Origin: Xanthostigma xanthostigma
Lineage: Eukaryota; Arthropoda; Insecta; Raphidioptera; Raphidiidae
Assembly: GCA_963575645.1 (NCBI GenBank)
Contig: OY754465.1
Coordinates: 40,016,401 to 40,080,400 of the forward strand
Direction: 5' to 3'
Length of the DNA stretch: 64,000 nucleotides
Shown here: piece by piece, positions 21,189 through 33,659 of the stretch
Position numbering within the stretch: position 1 is the first letter of the stretch
Layout: every line of letters starts with the position of its first letter
Program-made: the position numbers and the translations under genes
The notes under the pieces: model-generated
Told to the model about the DNA's origin: nothing
Databases searched by the model: none
Seen by the model: only the letters and a program-made list of their open reading frames with translations

Positions 21189-24100
21189 AAGGTTCTAAAG
21201 AAGAATTCGATACTAAAAAAATTTTTTGTTTGGAAAAGCGTTCTATGAAGACATTTCACCGGTTTTAAATTTCATTCTGGCTAAAATGTCATCTTTTAAA
21301 GTATATCACCAATGCAATAAAATCAGATACGTGCATGCTTGTATATATGTGTGTGTAAGCATTTTTCTGCATTCTTGCAGTAGCTGCAGTAATATATCGA
21401 AGATGGTCGTTGATCAGAGATCGGCAGTTCGCGCCATTGCAGATATAGGTTTTATATGTATAATTAATGATGACAGGCCTTTATCGGTGACAACATGCAG
21501 TGTGTGCAGCGCTTGCGTGACTGGAGACTACGCCAAACGAGTGTGGATCGCGCTATACCTCAGATGTTAGATTAAACATAGAACAGCAATCGGCTGGATT
21601 CTATCGATATTTTGCTATCAGACCAGACATTCAAAACCTATTAATTGGGTGAAAATAAACAATATTTTAACATCACTACACATTCAGCTAAAGACAATGA
21701 GGTTCAGTGCGGCCCTGGATAATTGGAAATACGTAAATGAACTTATTAATACTATCTAAATCGCTAAAGGGCTGAGCTTTCCTGACCAGATACATCGGAA
21801 GTGCCACAGAGATAGATTTCTAGATCGAAAACCAGGAGTTTCGTACATTAAAAAATGAATATTTTAAGAATTTGAGTTAAATCATAGATAAAGTAATGAT
21901 AGCTGCACAATTTACTTTAGAGGAAAAAGTAGAACGTTAAATAAAAACATTTTTTTGTTTATAATACCATTGGATACAGTATACAATTTATTTATAGGTG
22001 TGAATCTTAGACAATAGATATTTGAATAACATTTAGTTAAAATTATGCATATCCGGGAAAGAAGGTTTAAATTCCTAAACAAGGATACAGATTTCTTGAC
22101 TTTCTCTAGTTTTTTGAATCATACACAAAAACGACACACGATTTTTTTAGGAAAGTGGATAGGTACAAAAGCGAAACGAACACTCCAGCAAGTCTACATT
22201 TGATGAGTTCATATAAATTGATTGTAAATTATAGACGCTCAAATGCTGAGACCATCAGTGTCTATGGGTGTATCGGAGAATCTGCCAGTTAACATACACA
22301 AACCGGCTAGTACGAGCTCGGGTTCCTGGAAGTGTTTATTCCCATAAAACGTTGGATTGTTAACTGCATTCCAATGCTTCCTCTGTGAAGTGACGAGCAT
22401 CCATATGTGTTCATGAGACCTATATTTTAAAATTAAAAATGAAGTGCCTTGTTAGGTTTTCTGTGATAAAAGAATAACTTTGATCAAGATTATGATTTCA
22501 ATACGGTTTGTTTCCTTGCAAAAGACTGAGTAAGGAGAAAAGAACCATTGAACATTTTAAGATAGGAATCAACATTGTTAGAGTGTCCGAAGAATCCAAC
22601 CATTCATAGTCTGAGGTCAGAACACAGAGTGCATTTGTGAGTTTAGACATTTCCGCAAACATGTGGAATAATAATTTCTATACGATAGATAGATATATAA
22701 GCACAGTACATGTTGTGCCCATAGGTTATGTCAGTCCACGTCCATATACTGTATAAGATACACAACTATTGTACAACCAAACTGAATCAAAGATAGATAT
22801 TAGAGTCTCTACAGTTGAAGGTATCAGCAAACAAAATCAAAATACAGACACACTTGTAGAATCAAATGCACGAAAAGAAATTGAGGAAAAGATTTTGCAA
22901 AATATTAAGGATAAGTATCAGTAAAATGTAAAATAACACAGTGGAGATTATTTTTTATTTTTTTGTTTTCTTCATTAATAAACCTTCCAATCATCTCCAA
23001 TTCACAATAAAGAACAAACGCCTAACATCACAACAGTCGTGTCGATATTTTGATCTTGTTTGACGTCGCACGAAGCCGACTAGCGCCGCTAGTGAGTAAT
23101 AGAGAATTATTTAACTCACTTTTTATAGAAATCGCGACATGTTTCCACGGTGATAAGTCAAAAACTTTAGTTGGGCATAATGTGTCAAAAAATGTAATAA
23201 GGAAAACTTCCGTTAAATTTACATACAATAAAATTCACATAAATAGCATAATATAAAAGGTACATGAGAATTATTTATTTATCAATTTATAATATATAAA
23301 TAATTAATTTGTTCACACTGAGAACGTAACGTCAAATTATGGCACCAATGATCTTAATTTTACTTAAATCGCCATCAGCGCAACAGCCCGGAACACAACA
23401 AACATTTCCAGATCTCCTAGTTTAACCCATGTTTTCTTTGTAATTAAAAAACTTTATAAAATTATAACTATTTTCACTAATAATAGACATTGCTTACTGA
23501 CATATGCAAAACTTGAGTTGGAAGTTTCCCTTAGTGCTCACCACAAACTTAGCATCCCTGCACATAGCCCATAGGTTTAAAGAATGTCCCTGTCAAATTT
23601 TGTTGAAATTACTCCACTTATTTTGCAATAACCAAGAAACTGAGCGAACAAACAATCAAAAGTAAACTCCAAACGATCGCAAACTACATGGGCGTAGAAA
23701 AATTCTCTACCCAACTTGATTCGCATGCACGCACGTGTAGATAAAACAAAGCAACAACGACGTCCAACCATCAACAATTGAACAGGACATTGCAGCTCTA
23801 CAGAGAGCAATGCTGTTACACACAGTTCTATAAATGCTTGGCTATAAGCTAATCGTACTCATATCAATCAGAAGATCGCAAACAACTCGCAATGGACAGT
23901 TGCCCCCCGATTAGCCTTTATCACAATAAATAAATGCCGTGCAATTGTCTATTTACCGATGCGGTAAAAAGCTATACATTTGAACAACGAACACCATACT
24001 ATGATCCATCTCTGCCACACCATAGCGGCATAAAATGTAGGTGTCTCGTTTAGTTTAGTCTTAGTTTAAACAAGCTTTTGCACGCGGCTTCGCTCTCGTG

Positions 24101-24191
24101 AAAGTAATTTTGAAATGCTAGTTTTTTTTTAAACAACAGATATTTAATTAAATCATTGTTTAAAACAATTGCGACAAATTATAAATAACTA
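21189..24191. other. Gene-free stretch of about 3 kb
   Basis: No gene or repeat was recognised. The longest ORF, 21226-21570 (114 codons, cysteine-rich in its second half), lacks any known domain. Overlapping ORFs on both strands at 23028-23256 are likewise unrecognised. Confidence 0.4.
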
Positions 24192-24410
24192 ACGATGAAG
24201 GAAGGTTTTGGTTGAGGATCATAAATAAATAAGCTTTACCAATGTTTCGCTAGTGGCCAACGTTTCGAAAATATTTTCATCTTCAGGGCCTCAAGCTGGT
24301 CGAAAGGTGGTAAATTGTTAAAACAATATACATGATCATATTAAAAAAAAATATGATCATTGGTAAAGCTTATTTATTTATGATCCTCAACCAAAACCTT
24401 CCGTCATCGT
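24192..24410 (-). mobile_element. Penelope-like element terminal repeat with hammerhead
   Basis: Inverted arms of 52 bp (24192-24243 and 24359-24410, one mismatch) flank a 115-bp centre that contains a well-formed hammerhead ribozyme on the minus strand. Penelope-like retroelements are known to carry minimal hammerheads in their terminal repeats, which may lie inverted. No reverse transcriptase or GIY-YIG nuclease is present nearby, so this is a terminal fragment. Confidence 0.65.
24249..24296 (-). ncRNA. Type I hammerhead ribozyme motif
   Basis: Reading the minus strand: gcuugaggcc, core cugaaga, one u, hairpin gaaaauauuuuc, gaaac, guu, then ggccacuagc. Stem I forms from ggcc with ggcc, then after an internal loop from agc with gcu. 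Stem II is gaaa/uuuc with an auau loop. Stem III is only about two pairs, as in the minimal Penelope-type hammerheads that act as dimers. The guu triplet fits the NUH cleavage rule. Pairing is much better than in the other hammerhead-like copies of this window. Confidence 0.65.
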
Positions 24411-25935
24411 AACATTCTATTGGATCAACACTATACTTCATGCTGAAGATATAAACAACTAACAACAAACCAACGAATCAGTAGCGTGGAGGAAACGAAC
24501 AATAAATGGAAAGAAAATAATTTTTGTAAATAGAACGCAAGTAAGGTGGGCAGAACTATATAAGTTATGTAACAAAAATATTCATTAAATTAAAAATAAA
24601 CAGTGGAACTTCGTGAATTCATACTCCGATCATTCGAATTTCTCATTACTCGATTAACTGGTCCCTTGAACTCCCTATATAACCAAATGTAATATTTTCT
24701 TGGATAATTCGAACACCAACTTCGATTATTCGAACTTTTTATCTGAGCTCAATAAACTTTTTACCCAATAAACTCATACCTAAAACAAAAGACACTTTTT
24801 CTGGAATTGTACATTCTATCTGTTATAAATGTCGTTACAAATACAGCCAGTATATTATTTTTTTTCATTACTTTTTCGCTACCGTACCTTGAGAATCATT
24901 AACCGAAATAAGCTGTGTTTTAGATATCGAAAATGTACAATAGGCTCTATACTACAAATTGAAAGCACATTAATTAATCAGTTTTGCAACAAATTATTAA
25001 ACACACTGTAACAGCGAAAAAACATAGATACACGAAGCGAAAAAAATATATTGTCAATAAATTAACAGACATAACATGTTTATGTTTCTGAACTAGATTT
25101 TAACAGCGTGGAAGCATTTCTTAAAAAAACGCTACCGTTTTTACAGACATCACATACTATGTATTTCTGATCTAGATTTTATTTCACTGTTACGTTTGCA
25201 AACAAAGGTAAAAAAAAACAATTAATAGAATGCAGAATACCTATAATAAGAAATCAATTAATGATTACGACCCGAAAGGTAACATCAACATAGTAACAAT
25301 ATAAGACAAATGATAGACACATGAAAGTTGATCGTCACTTGTTTCCTGTGAGCAATCAGCAAATTGTGTTGATACGACAACGCGAATAACATGACAAGAA
25401 AACTAATAACCGATAAAAAAGATTAAACTAACGTTATACATATGTATGTACAAATAGAAATACATACACAACTGTCAACAAATGACGCCGCGGACGTTCT
25501 TACTAGAGTATAGACGTCAGTATACAGTGAAAAAGTAAATATGTTCTATAAGAGACGATACTTCAACAAGGAAAAGATTTTAAAACAGGATTGAAATATA
25601 CATTCTACTTTACTCCAAAAATGTCCTCGATTGATTTTCTCACGGGGCAGAATTTAAAATTCGCGCTTATGCTTGATTTGGAACGGAGAACTGAAATTAA
25701 ATTGCAAACAGTTTGGCGTCAAGTCAATCAGTCTGTTTACATATTATGACTGTACTCTAGTGAGAGAATAGTATACAGCGTGTGTTAGGTAAGAGGAAAT
25801 AGTAGGTACCTACAATATAATTTAGATCAAATTCTTTGAGGCAACAAAAAATGCACTGTGAAATAAAATATATCCGAAAACAATTCATTATTATTATTAT
25901 GTATAAATCTGTATTCAATGTAGGTACATATTGTA
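24411..25935. other. Gene-free AT-rich stretch
   Basis: No gene or repeat recognised; ORFs are short and without domains. Confidence 0.4.
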
Positions 25936-26704
25936 TACAGGGTGTCCCATTAAGAATGGGACATAGAACAACCGCAGATTCTCCAATTCAAAATAAAACG
26001 ATTAAGCGAAATATGCTTAGATAAAATGTTACTCGTTTCCGAAATACGGGATGTTGAAGTTGAAAACTGAAAAATTAATAATGTCCATAATTTTTTTAAT
26101 ACACCGTATAATTTTACTCAAACCGGCACACTTGTTAAATATCATAAAATGCACCTAACAATAAAAAAATTAGTTCAGTACGCTCTACCAGAGGCGTACG
26201 GCAGGAGTAAGTAATGCTTGTACCCCTTCTAAATGTTACGCCGCTGTCTAAATTTTAATTTTGACTATAATTTTAATTTTTTTGATATTTTCTAAGTCAA
26301 TAATGTACACTTGTTAGTTTGTTGTAAAGTCATTGGTTTTCGAGATATTCGCAGTTTTTTTAAGACAAAATTGTAAAAATGAATATTATTAATAATAATA
26401 CAAATAAAAAGTACATGTCTATCTATCTTTAACTGCGAATATCTCGAAAACCAATGACTTTACAACAAACTAACAAGTGTACATTATTGACTTAGAAAAT
26501 ATCAAAACAATTAAAATTATAGTCAAAATTAAAATTTAGACAGCGGCGTAACATTTAGAAGGAGTACAAGCATTACTTACTCCTGCCGTACACCACTGGT
26601 AGAGCGAGTAACATTTTATCTAAGCATATTTCGCTTAATCGTTTTATTTTGAATTGGAGAATCTGCGGTTGTTCTATGTCCCATTCTTAATGGGACACCC
26701 TGTA
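25936..26704. mobile_element. Palindromic Tc1/mariner-like element
   Basis: Left arm 25936-26356, 74-bp centre, right arm 26431-26704. Ends are tacagggtgtcccattaaga, flanked by TA on both sides (25934-25935 and 26705-26706), which fits the TA target of the Tc1/mariner superfamily. Arms are highly alike, but the left arm has about 147 extra bases (roughly 26036-26182) that the right arm lacks; the join in the right arm falls at a shared cg. No transposase is encoded. Confidence 0.75.
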
Positions 26705-26706
26705 TA

Positions 26707-27357
26707 TTATATAATGTAAATTATATATCAATGTATGTATCAATTTTAGGAAATCTATGAAATTGCAAGTTTAAAAATATAAACATTTTATAATTTTTAT
26801 CAGTAAGTTAAGATGATAATATGCAAACTTATTTTCCGACACTCTCAAGTGCTTAAGTCCAGATCTGGATATTTGATTAAAATCTGTAGTTATAAAGTGA
26901 TACTAGTATAGATGTAAGTTTAGTTTTAAAAACTCATATTTTTAGCGATTTTCATTTTATATATAAAAACACTCATTGAAATTAAAATTCGTTTCAATCA
27001 AGCAAAAATAGCTTGACTCAAGTAAACTTCAGTTGCGATTGATGCTGATGACATCAGTTGTCGAGCGTCTATAATTTATAATGTATCGATGTAAACTTCG
27101 TTTGGAATACTTACACAAAATTAATTTGGTTCAAATAGCATTCATTACAACCACGCCTAAACATTGGACGTATCTTTGCCACATTCTTTTGGTGCTCCAA
27201 TAAGTTTTTTTTTGACCCGGTTATAGGTAACGCTAAGGTCGAGATATTTAAAAGAAAATGTATTTATGGTTCAATTTGGCTCATATTCTGAATGTGTGTA
27301 AAATATCATCATAATATTCAATTCACGAGAAGTGAATAATTTAAAAGTGCAGTGATT
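26707..27357. other. No feature seen
   Basis: AT-rich; no gene or repeat partner recognised. Confidence 0.4.
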
Positions 27358-27395
27358 CGCACCCGGTCGAAGCCGGGTTGGTAAGCTAGTAAATT
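27358..27395 (+). repeat. Fragment of the cgggtcgaagccggg repeat
   Basis: The words cacccggtcgaagccgggtt and ggtaagctagt match the style of the 5' end of the RTE-associated repeats here. Fragment only. Confidence 0.35.
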
Positions 27396-28161
27396 AGAAA
27401 ACTGTTATAAAATTATTTTGCATAAATCGTCTGCAGCTATCAATTAACATTTAAACGCGTTTGCAATCGCATTGCAGTTAAAGAACTTTGATTTTATATA
27501 AAAAATGCACTTGTTCTAAACAAGTGAATGAAATATAGAGACGCCAGGAGCTAAAATCAACTATATGTATGTATAATTAATACAAAACCGGATCAACAAT
27601 CCATCACAACCATAATAAATTTCCGAACACACCGTATAACAGTTGTTGATGTCACATTATAAAGTAGGTTATCCATCCATTTCGCTCATTAACAGCTTTA
27701 CAGCGCAGCAATGTTATTAAAACAAGCCCGCCAGCAAATGAAGCCTCCGGGTTGGAGCAACGAAGAAACAGAAACGATCGCCAACAGCTTCTGATTATAA
27801 CACATAGATCCAAAGTGTTGGGCATCAGTGATGCTCAACTCTTTAACAAATGCACCAGTGTTTTATATGTTTCATGCAAAATGTAATGGCTCATTAGGGC
27901 CGTGAGAAATTGATATTTATAGCGGATGTTGACCAGGAATATTTAAGTTGACTAACTGAATGTCACATGCCTATTAATTAATCTGTCAATGTTTTACACA
28001 TTGGAGATATAATCAATGTGTACCATCGTGCCAAGTGAAGCCGTCAAGGTATATTTTTTTAAAGGTCTGCTCAAACCAACGCGGGACTGACAACACAGAC
28101 TGCTGGCGAGACGACCTCCAAATATAAAATATACCTACGAATAAATGTTATATTTTACTAC
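27396..28161. other. No feature seen
   Basis: No gene, RNA or repeat recognised. Confidence 0.4.
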
Positions 28162-28169
28162 CTTCCAGG

Positions 28170-28619
28170 CAGTGCCGGATTAAGACTCCTTGATGCCCTA
28201 AGCGTTTCTCGCCTATGGGCACTCATTTCTAACAGCAGCCTTAAAAAACTGTCATGTCATGTTAGGTTTATTAAAAAAAATTCAAATTGTGAATGTCATA
28301 AGCTTAAAATTGATAGAAAAAATTAAAAACTATAGAATTTTAAGGGAAAATATTAAATTTTACAATAAATTAATGCTCTCATTTTTATACAGTTAATTGA
28401 AAAAAGTTAAAAAAAATTATTATTTATTTTTAATTTCAGTACTTCTGAAGACAATTTTATATCAGTAGATCATATTTTTGAGAACCTAACAAAAAGAAAA
28501 AAAATTGTTGACACGGTCTGGTGAGGTATTTTTCACTTCTGAGTTGTGATTTTTGGTACCCCCTGAGACGTGATGCCCTAAGCAATTACTTATTTTGCCT
28601 CTAGGTTAATCCAGCAGTG
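28170..28619. mobile_element. Non-autonomous hAT element with 8-bp target duplication
   Basis: The 450-bp element starts cagtgccggattaa and ends ttaatccagcagtg, a 14-bp terminal inverted repeat with two mismatches. It is flanked on both sides by cttccagg (28162-28169 and 28620-28627), an exact 8-bp duplication, which is the hallmark of the hAT superfamily. A second inner word, gatgccctaagc, occurs near both ends but in direct orientation. The interior is AT-rich and non-coding. Confidence 0.9.
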
Positions 28620-28627
28620 CTTCCAGG

Positions 28628-28847
28628 TCTGATTTTTTGTTTGAAACATGAGCAAAAAATCTCTTATTTAATTCACATTTCACATGGAATGTCCATGCTT
28701 AATGATTATATTGACTTTACGTATATACAAACAATAAATAAAAAAATAATAATATAGTTTAAACAACGAAAATCAATTAAGTTCAAAGATGGACATGCTT
28801 TACATTTTTGGGCAATGCTTATCTCTGTTTTGTTGTAACACAATAAT
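28628..28847. other. No feature seen
   Basis: AT-rich; nothing recognised. Confidence 0.35.
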
Positions 28848-29118
28848 CATAGGCGTACGCACGATCCATGGGTGCCCGTGCATCCACATATTAGATAAAT
28901 TTGATGATTTTTTCTGTTTTCTTTTTTTAAATTCTAATTAATTTCATTTATAGCTGCCGAGATTTAAGGAAGTTTTTTCTTCCATAACCTGTTGTTGACA
29001 AGTAATGAAAGAGAAAAGTTCCCAAGTCTGAACGTTTTTATGACGTCATCAATAAAACCAAATAGCCAAAGACAGATTGGTGTACCCAGAAATAATAGAT
29101 ATCCTGCGCACGTCTATG
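28848..29118. mobile_element. Probable hAT-like MITE
   Basis: Ends cataggcgtacgcacgat and the reverse complement of the right end, catagacgtgcgcaggat, agree at 15 of 18 positions, followed by a looser match (gggtgcc against gggtaca). The flanking octamers do not match, so a target duplication cannot be shown. Confidence 0.5.
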
Positions 29119-30002
29119 CTCGAAATAGACGTCAGTGAGGGAATTTTCAAAACAGTTCAGCAGCTTTTAAAAAATATACCATTTTTAACCGGGAGAAAAT
29201 ATTATAAAATATTTTTTTCGAGATACAAAATGCATTTTTGTTTCTCTCATTATTGAAACTGTTCTGTGCAACGGATAATGTGTATACCGCAGCGTTTTAT
29301 ATTTTTATATTTTCGTCTGGAGACTGTACGTTTCCGCTTTCACGGTCACGCGGCGATTTGAGTAGACCTTTACGGTAAAACATCAATGAAATGGTTTGCA
29401 TTTAAAATTGTGCGCTCACAAATATTCGAACTCTTTATTTTTTTATGCATATTAATGCAAATGTATTTTCATTGAGGGGTTCCAGACTTAATGAATGCAT
29501 GCAATTAGGTAAACGTTTTTAATAAGCCATTAGAGGTGTGCGAAAATTTAGTATTGCAAAGAAATCACGTTTTCGTTGGCTGGTCGATTTGTAATTAGAA
29601 TCAAGCCCACAGATCACCCGAAGTGAGTTGGGACTATTTGTATACCCCATCAGATCTCCAATGTACAAATCTAGCATTATGCTGCTGTGTGCCAATTGGC
29701 AAGGTCGTTTGGCAAAGCTGAAATCGATGTAGACGTAGCCGTTGGCACCTGCCAATTGGTAAATTAATGCCAAGCGACTTACCAACCCGAATCGCTCGAA
29801 TATCAGTCTACTTCAAAGACTGCCGATCAGAACAAGAGGTGCATTTGCAATCAGTAAATCCTTCTCGGTGAAGTTGTGAGACTAAATGCCAACAGATGTG
29901 TGCCAATTGACATACAAATACCGAAGCCTTTGAAGTCTTTCAGCAACATGAGTAATCCAAATTGCTTGTTATGTATTATCTATTGCAATTTACAAAAAAA
30001 AT
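29119..30002. other. Unrecognised stretch, locally less AT-rich
   Basis: The part 29560-29800 is richer in g and c than its surroundings and repeats the word gccaattgg (near 29691, 29753; related words near 29893). A minus-strand ORF (29519-29785, 88 codons) has no recognisable domain. Function unknown; it could be an old repeat or an exon remnant. Confidence 0.35.
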
Positions 30003-30318
30003 ACTAATGCCCATATTCACCGAATACTATTAAAGATAGAAGTAACTAGTCTTGGAACAAATTTATTCGTTAAAATAAAATATACTTTCAATTCACCAAG
30101 CAAAATATCAGGCAGAAAAATTAGTTAAACTGTACTACACTCCTTGCTCTTCTTGTTGAACATTTTGACGTTCACCCAGAAATCCGACAGATGGCGTTAG
30201 TGTAAATGTCAAAAAAAAGTTTCACAAAATAATAATGTTTAATCTTGACCCAATTGCACACAAAACTTCCACTAACTTTAATGTTTTAAAACACACTTCA
30301 CAAAAGGTTAATAAACAA
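30003..30318 (-). repeat. Repeat E, copy B (uninterrupted)
   Basis: This is the inverted partner of 12605-13324 without the 420-bp HINE. The join point in this copy is about 30149-30154 (gctcttcttgttg). It shows the original state of the target. Confidence 0.75.
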
Positions 30319-31594
30319 AACATAAATAAATTAACAAGAGCAAACTTGTAGATATAATACTATTATACTGCACGTTTATAGGTTAGGTATTATGATCTAT
30401 GTGGCGGCTATTTTAAATTTTATCAGGCGAATAAAGGTTTATACCCTCGAAGTAAGACAGAATAGATTTATACCTCCAGTAAACATAATTATGTTTGGTG
30501 AATTGAATTATCGCTATTTATTCGAAGGAATAGATACCTGAAGAACAAATGAACCGAATAAATAACTACTTACGCTCGCGGTGAATATGCCCATAAATGA
30601 AATAAACTTTGACTATACACTAGTGGACTATTCAAGCCCATTTGTATCGCGTAACCAACAGATCACACCACACCGGTTCAGTCCTGATTAGTGATAAAAT
30701 TAAATAAGGCCGGGTGTAAGTTTTACTTCATTTTGAAGTAACAAGTTAAATTGTACCTGTGACTAGTAGGTAGGTACTTAATTTCTTTAGAAGGGCAAAG
30801 CGTGAAATTACGTTGCGTCTACTGCCATTTATTTACATTTATTTGCATAAGTTTCGACGCATGTAGAATGTACATTATCGTCTATTGGAGCGATTTGTAC
30901 TCACGCGTGTTTTTTATTAGACGAGATACGCCTTGAGCAGTCCATATGAAATGGCCTACGGTAAAAACAGATACAATATTTTCTGTAATAAAACAAATTG
31001 TGTTCAATTTGTGAATAAGTAGATCATCCGCAATTAAATAGAATAGCTATTGAACTTGAAAACAGTGAAAAATGCAAAAGTACGCGTTTTGCTTATAACG
31101 ATGAGAAAATAAAACGACAGAGAAAGAATTAACGTGTCTAATATGTTGGTACGAAAGCATTACATATTACAGAAAGAGACAGGTAATGTGCTCGTTAACG
31201 TAAATATGATTACTACAGTGGCATTCACCGATTATATTTTAAGAAAATCAGGTTAATTCATATGTAATTTAATATATATTTACTAGGTTTGTTATAATTT
31301 TATTTCGTCGATTTATTCCAACACTATACTATCTCCTAACCTCAATTTTATTATTTGACTTGAATCAACCGCCATCGCCCATCAAAGACACAATGACAGA
31401 TAGAGTGTAGAGATTATAGACGTTTGACAAATGAGGTCATTATTCCAGAACTGTTTGTTTCCAGGGAAAATTAAAAAAATAGCATCTTAACCGATTTTAA
31501 TGAAATTTCGTAAATGTGTCTTGATTGGTGCAACTTACGCTAGAGGATAGTTTTTATTAAATATTTTGCACAAAATTACGGTGTTTTGTGAAAA
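30319..31594. other. Gene-free AT-rich stretch
   Basis: No gene or repeat partner recognised. Confidence 0.4.
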
Positions 31595-31770
31595 AAACTG
31601 TTTTAGTAACATGCAAAGACATCTCATAGAATTTACTCAAAGCTGTTAGTTCCAAAGCAAACAAAAAAACTGTTTTAGCACCAAGTAGCGACATCTGTTA
31701 AAATTCGCTCAAGGCTATTAGTTCAAAAGCAAAACTGGTACATGTTGTTCAAAGCTATTAGTTCAGACGC
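31595..31770 (+). repeat. About 72-bp tandem repeat, 2.5 copies
   Basis: Units begin with aaactgttttag (about 31596 and 31668) and share gacatct, aattyrctcaa and gctrttagttc. A third, shorter unit starts near 31733. Confidence 0.75.
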
Positions 31771-31775
31771 CGGCT

Positions 31776-31832
31776 CGCAAATGAACTACATTTTACAGAA
31801 TTACATCTATCGCACCGGGACGGACCGCTAGT
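31776..31832 (-). repeat. Inverted fragment of an RTE-associated repeat
   Basis: The sequence atcgcaccgggacggaccgc and ctagt is the reverse complement of the agcggtc-type start seen in family H. Short fragment. Confidence 0.35.
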
Positions 31833-31842
31833 TCACTAATAA

Positions 31843-32018
31843 TATAAGGTTCGTTCCAAGCAGCCGCGAACGGTAATAGAACCGTACACAGTCTTGTCAC
31901 TGCGCAAGACTAATTTGCGCACTAGCTCAAAAATCGATACTGCGCAAGACAGTCTTGCGCAGTAACAAGACTGTGTACGGTTTTATTACCGTTCGCGGCT
32001 GCTTGGAACGAACTTATA
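31843..32018. mobile_element. MITE with 67-68 bp inverted arms
   Basis: Left arm 31843-31910 starts tataaggttcgttccaagca and right arm 31952-32018 is its inverted copy with three small differences. The 41-bp centre carries further copies of tgcgcaagac. It is non-coding, of unknown superfamily. Confidence 0.8.
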
Positions 32019-33659
32019 ATAAATAATATCTGTATACTATACTAGTGTTTTCATAAACTTTCTGTAAGTTCGGGTCTATTTGGTCTATTTTGAAAAGTTT
32101 AGAGGGGCATTTCAGTTTTTTTTAGATAAACGGGAGTTTATTGTGCTATATCTCCCAATCTTTTATATCTCTCGATCCAGTATCCTCGTTCTTTGCACTA
32201 GCTTGTGCAATCCGTGGACTGGGTGAACATTTCAGTTTAACTGAAGGGTTAGGTTTTGATTTTGAAACATTTTCGGAAGTTGCAATTCTTAGGTCTGAAA
32301 ATTGTCGTCAACAGCTTAATACAATCCTTATGCTGGGTGGCCGAAAGCATTGCCAAAAATGATTTAATAATGACCTTCACGTAATTCGAGTTTAATAGAC
32401 ATATGCCGTTGTGAAACTCTCTGTCATGTCGAATATTACTTTTCAAGCTAAATTTTGGTCAAAATGCGTACAAAAATATTGTTTAGAAGTCGAAATTGCA
32501 CAAAAAAAAATATGTTAAATAGATGTATACACAGTTTAAAAAAATATCGTTTCGATCGATCTAATCTTTTTCTATTAGGTTAGTTTTAAAACTATACTAT
32601 GCTTTTCTTATAGAGAAATATGCGAGATCATAATCTAAGGTCATTGTTAAATCAGATTTTCTGACAATGCTTTCTGCAGCCCAGCATTAAATTAGCTAAT
32701 ATTTCACCATGACACGAACCTACTATTTTTTTTATCCAGCAGTGACCTATATTTTGCAATTATATAAATACAAATTTGTAAATTTAAGTTACGGTAAAGC
32801 GCAGTTTAAAGTCAAACTAACCATTTTTACATTGTTGTTTATGTGTGGTAAAAACACTTAATTTCTCACCTACATTATTGTGAGCAACTGTACTGTTTTT
32901 TACATTCAACCTACCGCACCATTAAAAAAAGATTTTAGAAGTTAAGTGTGAAAAAAATAAATATGCTGACCATTAAATTTGTCGCTTTTACCTACAGCAC
33001 GCAGCGTTTATTTTAGAATTTTTTATAACTGATTTAAATCACAGTTGTTTTGGAAATTTATTACGAGATCCGGTAACAAAATTGAAAAATCTTTCTACCG
33101 TGAAGTTAGACGGAGCTTTGTTATTAAACATGGGTGTCACGCTAGCCGCAACTTTTTTTTAATTTGTAAATTTTTTACTTGCGACTGGTTTATGATTCTT
33201 TTGTATTTTCTCTAATATTTTAAATATTTTCGGAAAGGTGAGAAGTAGGGACGAAAATTTTTGAAAAAATAAAAGGCGCAAAGCAACTCGCATTTTTGGA
33301 CTTGTACGGCCAACAAAGTTACGGTTAATTTCACGGACCCAAATGTACACTGTCAACATAATAAATAGAATTAAAAACATGTTAAGATGTAGAAAAAATT
33401 TTAAAAAATATGATACATGCAGTTTTGCCTTTTAGCTACTATTGAGGTAAGTAATACCTATACCTGTTTTTTACTTTTGCATTACTGACAATAACTCGTT
33501 TTTGCAAGGCCGGCAAAATTAGAACAACGCATAAAATACAGGAACATTAAACACGATAGTTCCTATACCTTATTATCATTATTATTAGAGGAGTTCGAGT
33601 TTCCTAAAGGTCAAAAAACGTCCGAGTTGTAAAAATACTCGCTCGTTCAGTCAAGTAGA
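32019..33659. other. Gene-free AT-rich stretch
   Basis: ORFs at 32141-32362 and 33159-33380 (minus) have no recognisable domain. No repeat partner found. Confidence 0.4.

Noticed and set aside
23028-23256. Overlapping ORFs on both strands as a conserved gene
   Set aside because: No domain is recognised on either strand, and simultaneous opening of both frames is common in short chance ORFs.
27040-27070. ctgatga word as another hammerhead core
   Set aside because: No gaaa block or stem II follows at a suitable distance.
29519-29785. 88-codon minus-strand ORF in a GC-richer patch as an exon
   Set aside because: No recognisable domain, and repeated gccaattgg words suggest old repeat DNA instead.
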